A DNA stretch of 20,981 nucleotides, taken from assembly GCA_023412995.1 (NCBI GenBank), contig JAEZQS010000250.1, positions 1 to 20,981 of the forward strand. The letters run 5' to 3'. Position 1 is the stretch's first letter. Every line of letters starts with the position of its first letter. Source of the DNA: Pseudomonadota bacterium (GTDB lineage Bacteria > Pseudomonadota > Gammaproteobacteria > Xanthomonadales > Rhodanobacteraceae). Positions 7,745-14,410 of the stretch are shown one piece after another. The position numbers and the translations under genes are program-made. The notes beneath the pieces were generated by a model. That model did not search any database and was not told where the DNA came from. It saw nothing but the letters and a program-made list of their open reading frames with translations.

Positions 7745-8350
7745 ATGACATCGCTCCCACCTGCCCGCCCGAAGGCCCTCGTTGCCGGTGTCGACGAGGC
7801 CGGGCGCGGACCCCTGGCGGGTCCGGTGGTGGTGGCTGCCGTGATCCTGCATCCGCGTCGGAAGATCGATGGCCTGGCCGATTCCAAGGTGCTGCCAGAG
7901 GCCCGCCGCGAGGAACTGGCGCCGCTGATCCGTGCCCGCGCGCGCGCCTGGGCGGTGGTCGCCGTGGACGTCGACGAGATCGACCGCCTCAACATCTTCT
8001 GGGCCACGATGGCCGGCATGACCCGCGCGCTGCTGGCGCTGTCGCAGGTACCGACGCTGGCACTGATCGATGGCAACGCCCTGCCGCGCGACCTGCCCTG
8101 CCCCGCACGCGCCATCATTGGCGGTGACGCCAGCGAAGCTGCCATCAGCGCCGCCTCGATCCTCGCCAAGACCACGCGCGACGCCATCATGCGCGAACAC
8201 GACGCCTCCCACCCCGGCTACGGCTTCGCCCGCCACAAGGGCTACTCCACGCCCGAGCACCTCGAAGCGCTCGAACGCCTCGGCCCGTGCCCCCTCCATC
8301 GCGCCCGCTTTGCCCCCGTGCGGCGGGTGATGGAGCCGGAGCTGTTCTAG
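7745..8350 (+). CDS. rnhB: Ribonuclease HII
   Basis: RNase HII nicks RNA in RNA:DNA hybrids and starts removal of single ribonucleotides misincorporated into DNA. It is 201 residues (E. coli 198). The acidic DEDD active site is visible as Asp17 and Glu18 in [13 protein letters not shown], Asp109 in LIDGN and Asp128 in IIGGD. The family motifs [13 protein letters not shown] and [11 protein letters not shown] follow. The start at ATG 7745 gives the normal length, but no good ribosome binding site precedes it. A gap of 438 bases of repeats separates it from lpxB, whereas these genes are adjacent in E. coli. The TAG stop at 8348-8350 lies 3 bases before a degenerate palindromic element. It may be transcribed with the lpx genes by read-through. 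Confidence 0.96.
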   Translation: MTSLPPARPKALVAGVDEAGRGPLAGPVVVAAVILHPRRKIDGLADSKVLPEARREELAPLIRARARAWAVVAVDVDEIDRLNIFWATMAGMTRALLALSQVPTLALIDGNALPRDLPCPARAIIGGDASEAAISAASILAKTTRDAIMREHDASHPGYGFARHKGYSTPEHLEALERLGPCPLHRARFAPVRRVMEPELF

Positions 8351-8353
8351 ACC

Positions 8354-8469
8354 GCAGGATGCGGCAAGCCGACGCGCACTGCGTCGATCGCTGGCTCGTA
8401 CGCAAGGAATCCGACTCGCGGACCTGCTCCCACTCGGCGACGCGGTTCGGTGCGCTCACCGCATCCTAC
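8354..8469. repeat. Paired GTAG palindrome (BIME-like), copy A
   Basis: Two inverted halves enclose a 53-base spacer. The left half (8354-8385) is degenerate: GCAG foot and GATGCGGC facing ACTGCGTC. The right half (8439-8469) is better kept: GACGCGGT, loop, ACCGCATC, CTAC. Spacer words such as CGTACGCAAGGAATCCGACTCG match those of copies B, C and D. A 47-base linker containing CGACTACGAAAC (8490-8501) leads to copy B. Confidence 0.8.
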
Positions 8470-8516
8470 GGCGGGGTGGGATTTCCAGGCGACTACGAAA
8501 CGTCCAAAGGTCGATC

Positions 8517-8609
8517 GCAGGATGCGGTAAGCCGAAGGCGCACCGCATCGATCGCGGTTCGTGCGCAGGGATCCGGATCGCGATCGCCCCCTGCCGGTGA
8601 TGCGGTTCG
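8517..8609. repeat. Paired GTAG palindrome, copy B, right half truncated
   Basis: The left half (8517-8549) has GCAG, then GATGCGGT, a nested GCC-GAA-GGC and ACCGCATC, a perfect 8-bp stem. The spacer contains GCAGGGATCCGGATCGCGAT, also present in copy D. The right half starts as GATGCGGTTCG (8599-8609) and then diverges from the other copies, so the end facing the propeller gene is lost. Positions 8610-8688 show nothing else I can name. Confidence 0.8.
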
Positions 8610-8688
8610 TAGCCCCCGCTTCTTGCACGCTACGCGGTTGATTCGTCGAGGGAACGGGATGGCCGCACCGACCCCGGGGGGGCTTTGT

Positions 8689-8717
8689 TTGCACTCCCTT
8701 CTTTTCACGCTTAGGGT
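8689..8717 (+). promoter_or_regulatory. Possible sigma-70 promoter of the propeller gene
   Basis: TTGCAC (8689-8694), a 17-base spacer and TAGGGT (8712-8717) match a housekeeping promoter loosely. Transcription would begin about 65-70 bases before the ATG at 8792. Confidence 0.3.
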
Positions 8718-8773
8718 TGCCGCACGGTCGCGCCGCGTAGTCATGCGACACCCCATCGCCGTCTGCAGTGCAT

Positions 8774-8782
8774 GGGAAGGAG
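8774..8782 (+). promoter_or_regulatory. Strong ribosome binding site before the broken start
   Basis: GGGAAGGAG ends 9 bases before ATG 8792. It is one of the best ribosome binding sites in the window, and it points to 8792 as the original start despite the TGA 23 codons later. Confidence 0.6.
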
Positions 8783-8791
8783 CAATCAACG

Positions 8792-10123
8792 ATGGGATTC
8801 GTTCGAGTCGACTTCCGCCAGTTCCTCACGCAGGCTGGCCGTGGCCTCCGCCCCGCCCTGTGAGCCCTGGCCTTGCTGCCGGCAGCAGCCGGCGCTGCGC
8901 CATACGGATCGAACGATCCGGCGCAAATGCCCCAGACGGCGCCACGACCGGCCGCCGGTCTCGAAGGCGAACGCAGCTTCACCGATCTGTACAGCGTGAC
9001 GTGGGAGGAAATTCCCCTGCCCGAGAGTACGCCAGCCAATCCGCACTACATCACGGCCACTTCGATCACCGACGACGGCACGATTGCCGGGAGAGGAACC
9101 GGCTCAACCGTCCTTTGGCACCCGGACGGCCAGGTCTGGGAAGAAATACCCCGAGAGCACAACGGGCAGCCCGTGCTCGTTTCGCCGGATGGATCGTCAC
9201 TCATCACCACCGATTTCGTGCAGATGCCAGAGACGGACATCCTCACGTGGAACCGCGCGGATGGCTGGCAGGTGTTGGCAGGTGGTGCGGTGGACCAGTC
9301 GGAAGCATCCGGTGTCTCGAGGAATTTCCGGTTCCTCGTTGGCGGTGGAAACGACAATGGCAAAGTCGAGCAGGCGTGGGTCTGGCCCCTCGATGGCGGC
9401 GTCCAGCAGATGCTTCCGAACCCCGAGTGGAGCGGCGGCGCGATCGCGCTAGCGGTCTCCGATGATGGCAACGTGGTAGTCGGTGCCGCCGTCCGCGCAC
9501 CAAAGCCTGGGCACATCTATCCGGACATCCTTGCCGTTCGCTGGGACGGCGGCGGTCTGCCAACCCAGCTTTTCGCTCCTGACGGACGGGAACTGGGCCC
9601 GGCAGTCGCCTGCAATGCCGATTGCAGCATCGTTTTCGGCAGCAGCGGCTGGTTCCTCCAGGACAACGGCGAATTTGGCTTCCTTGGGTTCATGGAGCCC
9701 ATACCGGATGCCTATCCCGATCCCTACGGTGCCTATACCATCCACGATGTCTCGCCAGATGGTTCGATGATTTTCGGCCTGTATTCGGCACATCGGTTCC
9801 CGACATACCCGGACTCGGAAAGCTATGTCCAAAGGCCGTTCCTGTGGACGCCGGAGACCGGCCTGACTTCGTTGCGTTCGCTCGCCAGCGAATTCGGCAT
9901 GGGCAAATACGATTCGCCGCTGTTCGACAGGATCCGATTCTCACCCGACGGAAAGAACATCATCATCGGTTGGTCGAGTTATGAAAATGATCAGTCAAGT
10001 GTGGTGGTGCTGCACATTGCCCGCCGCTTCCTGAGACCCCGGATCGGACACTCGACGCACGCAAGACCGCCTCCGCCTCGCGAGGATCGAAACGGGTCCT
10101 TGCGCAACAGGCCTGGATCGTAG
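8792..10123 (+). pseudogene. Secreted beta-propeller-like protein (HAF-repeat type), interrupted by in-frame TGA
   Basis: I do not recognise a named gene. From ATG 8792 the frame reads 23 codons of a basic signal-peptide n-region (ending GLRPAL), hits TGA at 8861-8863, and continues in the same frame as the hydrophobic ALALLPAAAGAA and a mature domain. The signal peptide is therefore split by one stop. The mature part has seven spaced turns of the type SxDDGxxxxG followed by a strand with W (TDDGTIAGRG, SPDGSSLI, SRNFRFLVGG, SDDGNVVVG, NADCSIVFG, SPDGSMIFG, SPDGKNIIIG). This suggests a seven-bladed propeller like HAF/extracellular-repeat proteins. A TTG at 8873 could restart translation, but without a complete signal peptide. 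The last 34 residues are Arg/Pro-rich and end in a TAG supplied by a palindromic repeat. Base composition looks less GC-rich than the flanks. It could be a pseudogene, a recoded gene, or carry a sequencing error. Confidence 0.65.
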
Positions 10124-10234
10124 GATGCGGTAAGCCGCAGGCGCACCGCATCGATCGCGGGTTCGTGGGCAGGGATCCGGTTCGCGGTCGACTCCCGCCT
10201 CGTGAAGCGGTTGGCTGCGCTCACCGCATCCTAC
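10120..10234. repeat. Paired GTAG palindrome, copy C
   Basis: The left half (10120-10152) is GTAG-GATGCGGT, a nested GCC-GCA-GGC and ACCGCATC. The right half (10204-10234) is GAAGCGGT...ACCGCATC-CTAC. The spacer is 51 bases. The GTAG foot contains the TAG stop of the upstream frame. A 49-base linker with CGACTACGAAAC (10255-10266) leads to copy D, exactly as between copies A and B. Confidence 0.88.
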
Positions 10235-10283
10235 GGTGGCCGTGGGTTCCCCAACGACTACGAAACACACAAAGGCCTTGGTC

Positions 10284-10392
10284 GTAGGATGCGGTAAGCC
10301 GAAGGCGCACCGCATCGACCACGTGCGCAGGGATCCGGATCGCGATCGACTCGCGCCTCGTGATGCGGTTCGCTGCGCTCACCGCATCCTAC
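10284..10392. repeat. Paired GTAG palindrome, copy D (best preserved)
   Basis: The left half (10284-10316) and right half (10362-10392) both have perfect 8-bp GATGCGGT/ACCGCATC stems. They carry GTAG and CTAC feet facing outward and a 45-base spacer including the palindrome GATCGCGATC. Positions 10393-10502, between this copy and the dnaE promoter candidate, show nothing else I can support. Confidence 0.9.
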
Positions 10393-10502
10393 GGTCTTGC
10401 GGGTCCTGGTCGGCGTCGTGTCAGAGGCGCACCGCCGGATCGCCTTGGAAGTGACCTTCCCGGTCCTGGCCGCCAGCGCCTGGCCCCTGCCCCTGTCAAT
10501 CC

Positions 10503-10531
10503 TTGCCGCACCCCCGGCCAGCGACTACGCT
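10503..10531 (+). promoter_or_regulatory. Candidate sigma-70 promoter of dnaE
   Basis: TTGCCG (10503-10508), a 17-base spacer and TACGCT (10526-10531) fit sigma-70 geometry. Transcription would start near 10538, leaving a leader of about 16 bases before ATG 10554. The candidate matters because repeats separate dnaE from the upstream operon. Confidence 0.35.
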
Positions 10532-10553
10532 GGACCGCCCGCCTGTCCGTGCC

Positions 10554-13500
10554 ATGCCTCCCGGCTTCGTCCACCTCCACGTCCACAGCGAATACTCGCT
10601 GCTCGACTCGACCATCCGCGTCGGCGAGCTGGTGGCAGCGTGCGCGCGGGCAGGCATGCCGGCGGTGGCGCTGACCGACCAAGCAAACCTGTTCGCGCTG
10701 GTCAAGTTCTACCGGGCCGCGGAAGCGGCGGGGATCAAGCCGATTGCCGGTTGCGACCTTTGGCTGCCCGACCCCGCCGATCCGGCGCAGCCGCAGCGCC
10801 TCGTCGTGCTCTGCCAGGACGACCGCGGCTACCGCAACCTTTCGCAGCTGCTGTCGCGCGCGTACGCGGAAATCCGCCATGGCGAGCGCGCGCTGGTGCA
10901 GCCGTCGTGGCTTGAGGCCTGCGGCGACGGCCTCATCGTGCTGGCGGGCCAGCACAGCGACACCGGCCGCGCGCTGCTGGCCGGCAACGACGAGGCCGCG
11001 CGCGCGCACGCCGCCTGGTGGCGCGAGCGCTTCCCGGACCGCTACTATCTCGAGGCGACGCGTACCGGTCGCCCTGGCGAGGAGGCGTTCCTTGCCGGCG
11101 GGCTGGAACTCGCCGCCGCGCTCGACCTGCCGGTGGTCGCCAGCAACGACGTGCGCTTCCTCGCCCGCGACGACTTCGAGGCGCACGAGGCGCGCGTGTG
11201 CATCCATGCCGGCCGGGTGCTGGCCGATCCGCGACGCCCGCGCGACTACGCGCCCGAGCAGTACCTGAAGACGCCGGCGGAGATGGCGCACGCTTTCGCC
11301 GACCTGCCGGAGCTGCTCGACAACGCGGTGGAACTCGCACGCCGCTGCAACCTCGAGATGTCCTTCGGCCATTACGCCCTGCCCGCCTTCCCGGCGCCGG
11401 CGGGCCAGGACCTTGCCAGCTACATCCGGGTGCAGGCGCGCGCCGGGCTGGAACAGCGCCTGGCGTCGCGCCCGCTGGCGCCCGGCTTCGAACGCGAGGA
11501 CTACGACCGGCGCCTGGAAACCGAACTCGACGTGATCGTCGGGATGGAGTTCCCGGGCTACTTCCTGATCGTCGCCGACTTCATCGGCTGGGCGCGCAAC
11601 AACGGCGTGCCGGTGGGGCCGGGGCGCGGCTCCGGCGCCGGCTCGGTGGTGGCGTGGTCGCTCGGCATCACCGACCTCGATCCGCTCCGCTACGGCCTGC
11701 TGTTCGAGCGCTTCCTCAATCCCGAACGCGTTTCGATGCCGGACTTCGACGTGGACTTCTGCATGGAAGGCCGCGACCGCGTGATCGACTACGTCGCCGA
11801 CCGCTATGGCCGCGACCGCGTCAGCCAGATCATCACCTACGGCACCATGGCTGCGAAGGCCGTGCTGCGCGACACCGGGCGCGTGCTCGGCATGCCCTAC
11901 GGCCAGGTCGACCGCATCGCCAAGCTGATCCCGCGCATGCCGCTCGATCTTTCGCTGGAGGACGCCCTCGGCCGCTCGGAAAAGGCGCGCCGCGAACCCG
12001 ACCGCGTGGTGGGCGAATTCCGCGCGCTGTACGAGGACGACGAGGAAGCGCGCCAGCTGGTGGATCTCGCGCTCAAGCTCGAGGACCTCACCCGCAATGC
12101 CGGCAAGCACGCCGGCGGCGTGGTGATCGCGCCCGGGCCGCTGCATGAATTCGCGCCGCTCTATTCCGATGGCGGCGAAGGCGTGGTCACGCAGTTCGAC
12201 AAGGACGACGTCGAGGCGGTAGGACTGGTCAAGTTCGACTTCCTCGGCCTGCGCACCCTCACCATCATCGACCGCGCGCAGGCGGCCATCAACGCGCGTC
12301 GTGCCGCCACCGGCGAGGCGCCGCTCGACGTCGCCGCGTTGCCGCTGGACGACCCGGCGGTGTTCGAGCTGCTGCGCAAGGCGCGCACGGTGGCGGTGTT
12401 CCAGCTCGAATCGCGCGGCATGCAGGGCATGCTGAAGGACGCGCGACCCGACTGCTTCGAGGACATCATCGCGCTGGTGTCGCTGTACCGCCCGGGGCCG
12501 ATGGACCTGATCCCGAGCTACTGCGCGCGCAAGCAGGGGCGCGAGCAGATCGAATACCCGGATCCGCGCGTCGAACCGATCCTGAAAGAGACCTACGGCA
12601 TCATGGTCTACCAGGAGCAGGTGATGCAGATGGCGCAGATCATCGGCGGCTACTCGCTGGGTGGCGCCGACCTGCTGCGCCGCGCGATGGGCAAGAAGAA
12701 GGTCGAGGAAATGGTGCGCCACCGCGCCATCTTCCGCGAAGGCGCCGCACGCAACGGGCTGGACCAGGCCCGCGCCGACGCGATCTTCGACCTGATGGAG
12801 AAGTTCGCCGGCTACGGCTTCAACAAGTCGCATGCGGCGGCCTACGCGCTGGTCTCCTACCAGACCGCGTGGCTGAAGGCGCACTACCCGGCCGAGTTCA
12901 TGGCCGCGGTGCTGTCGGCCGACATGGACAACACCGACAAGGTGGTGACCTTCCTCGCCGAAGCGCGGACGCTCGGCCTTGCCGTGCTGCCGCCGGACAT
13001 CCAGTCCTCCGAGTTCGCGTTCCATGCGATCGAGCCCGGCACGATCCGCTACGGGCTCGGCGCGGTGAAGGGGGTCGGCCGCGGCGCGATCGAGAACATC
13101 GTGGCGGCGCGGCGCGACGGTGGGCCGTTTACCGACCTCGGCGATTTCTGCCGGCGGGTGGATTCGGCGAAACTCAACAAGCGCGTGCTCGAAGCATTGA
13201 TCCTGTCCGGTTCGCTGGATGCGCTGGCGCCCACCCGCGCCAGCCTGATGGCCCAGCTGCCGGAGGCGATGCGCGCCGCCGAGCAGCAGGCGCGCGATGC
13301 GCAGGCCGGGCAGAACGACATGTTCGGCGCCGCCAGCCCGGCTGTCGCCACCCTCGTGCTGCCGGTGGTCGCCGAGTGGCCGCTCGCGCAACGCCTCGCC
13401 GGCGAACGCGACACCCTCGGCCATTACCTCTCGGGCCATCCGACCGACGCCTGGCGCGATCTCCTGGCCGAGGTCGCCACCTGCCCCGCCGGCGAGATCG

Positions 13501-14063
13501 ACCGTCACTACCGCCCGCCGCAACGCGAAGGGCGCAGCCGCTATGCCGACCTGCAGCCGTTCGTCCTCGCGGGCGCGGTGAGCGCGCTGCGCAAGCAGGG
13601 CGACAGCCGCGCCTTTGCCAGCGTGGAGGACTTTTCCGGCCGCTTCGAAGCCGTGCTCTACCGCGAGGCCTGGCAGGAATTCGGCGCCCTGCTGACGCGC
13701 GATGCCATCCTGGTGTTCGAAGGCGGCCTCGGCGTGGACGAGTTCACCGGCGGCTACCAGATGCGCGTGCAATCGGTATCCACCATCGAAGCCGCCTGCG
13801 AGCGCCGCGCCCGCGTCCTGCGCCTGAAGCTCAACGGCGTGCAACCGGATTTCATCCCGCGCCTGCAGCACACCCTCGCCGACCACCGCGGCGGCGCCAC
13901 CCCCGTGCGCCTCGCCTACCGCAACGCCGCCGGCCAAGGCGAAATCGAGCTCGGCAGCGAATGGCGCGTGCGCGCCAGCCCTGCGCTGCGGCAGGCGCTG
14001 CAGTCCCTCGATGGCGTGCTGGCAGCGGACATCGTGTTCGGGCAGCCCAGAAGCGAGAGCTAG
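10554..14063 (+). CDS. dnaE: DNA polymerase III alpha subunit DnaE
   Basis: DnaE is the catalytic subunit of the replicative polymerase III holoenzyme. It is 1169 residues (E. coli 1160). An N-terminal PHP domain starts at once with FVHLHVHSEYSLLDS. The C-family polymerase core carries the catalytic PDFDVDF (Asp397 and Asp399 match E. coli Asp401 and Asp403) and KFDFLGL with Asp562 (E. coli Asp555). Further motifs are GPGRGSGAGSVVAW, GKHAGGVVIAP and GYGFNKSHAAAYALVSYQTAW. The internal beta-clamp-binding pentapeptide is QNDMF at 920-924, the E. coli site being QADMF at the same numbers. An OB-fold (about 1000-1080) and C-terminal tau-binding domain follow. ATG 10554 is chosen because the PHP domain begins four residues later; an upstream TTG (10503) falls in the promoter candidate. 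In E. coli dnaE sits between rnhB and accA; here other genes intervene on both sides. Confidence 0.97.
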   Translation: MPPGFVHLHVHSEYSLLDSTIRVGELVAACARAGMPAVALTDQANLFALVKFYRAAEAAGIKPIAGCDLWLPDPADPAQPQRLVVLCQDDRGYRNLSQLLSRAYAEIRHGERALVQPSWLEACGDGLIVLAGQHSDTGRALLAGNDEAARAHAAWWRERFPDRYYLEATRTGRPGEEAFLAGGLELAAALDLPVVASNDVRFLARDDFEAHEARVCIHAGRVLADPRRPRDYAPEQYLKTPAEMAHAFADLPELLDNAVELARRCNLEMSFGHYALPAFPAPAGQDLASYIRVQARAGLEQRLASRPLAPGFEREDYDRRLETELDVIVGMEFPGYFLIVADFIGWARNNGVPVGPGRGSGAGSVVAWSLGITDLDPLRYGLLFERFLNPERVSMPDFDVDFCMEGRDRVIDYVADRYGRDRVSQIITYGTMAAKAVLRDTGRVLGMPYGQVDRIAKLIPRMPLDLSLEDALGRSEKARREPDRVVGEFRALYEDDEEARQLVDLALKLEDLTRNAGKHAGGVVIAPGPLHEFAPLYSDGGEGVVTQFDKDDVEAVGLVKFDFLGLRTLTIIDRAQAAINARRAATGEAPLDVAALPLDDPAVFELLRKARTVAVFQLESRGMQGMLKDARPDCFEDIIALVSLYRPGPMDLIPSYCARKQGREQIEYPDPRVEPILKETYGIMVYQEQVMQMAQIIGGYSLGGADLLRRAMGKKKVEEMVRHRAIFREGAARNGLDQARADAIFDLMEKFAGYGFNKSHAAAYALVSYQTAWLKAHYPAEFMAAVLSADMDNTDKVVTFLAEARTLGLAVLPPDIQSSEFAFHAIEPGTIRYGLGAVKGVGRGAIENIVAARRDGGPFTDLGDFCRRVDSAKLNKRVLEALILSGSLDALAPTRASLMAQLPEAMRAAEQQARDAQAGQNDMFGAASPAVATLVLPVVAEWPLAQRLAGERDTLGHYLSGHPTDAWRDLLAEVATCPAGEIDRHYRPPQREGRSRYADLQPFVLAGAVSALRKQGDSRAFASVEDFSGRFEAVLYREAWQEFGALLTRDAILVFEGGLGVDEFTGGYQMRVQSVSTIEAACERRARVLRLKLNGVQPDFIPRLQHTLADHRGGATPVRLAYRNAAGQGEIELGSEWRVRASPALRQALQSLDGVLAADIVFGQPRSES

Positions 14064-14071
14064 CGGCGAGG

Positions 14072-14269
14072 CGGCTGCGCCGCTCCACAGGGACGCGCAT
14101 TTCGTGCGACGCCCTTTTGCAGCATCGCCGCAAACGCGACCATGCCGACGCCACCACAGCACGCTTTCGTAGGAGCGCTGCAAGCGCGACCACCATGCGC
14201 CAGATCACGCCGCAACTCCCCGCAGCTTCCGCAACCGCCGGATGTCCGCGGTCGCGGCTGCGCCGCTCC
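14072..14269. repeat. Second GTAG palindrome family (GGAGCGGC type), three copies
   Basis: The 347-base gap after dnaE (14064-14410) has no gene I support. GTAGGAGCGC-TGCA-AGCGCGACC at 14169-14191 faces a reverse-oriented copy at 14251-14269 (GTCGCGGCTGCGCCGCTCC). The same 16 bases, GCGGCTGCGCCGCTCC, also occur at 14072-14087, directly after the dnaE stop. This is the GTAGGAGCGGC...GCCGCGAC palindrome type common in Xanthomonadaceae and pseudomonads as I recall it, distinct from the GATGCGGT family. From 14270 to 14410 there is only a weak -10-like TAGACT (14353-14358). Confidence 0.65.
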
Positions 14270-14410
14270 CGGGGCACGCGGCGTCCGCTCCCCGGCCCAG
14301 CGGCCCAGGTGCGATCCGTCGCAAGGCGGAGCCCCGCCGGACGCGCGTTTTCTAGACTGCGCCACTGCCCTGCCGCTTCGGCAGCGCGTGCTCCTGCCCG
14401 AGGACTCCCG

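Noticed and set aside
8354..10392. Insertion sequence or transposon around the propeller gene
   Set aside because: No transposase or target duplication is visible; the flanks are palindromic REP/BIME-type repeats, so I describe a repeat-bounded cassette rather than an IS.
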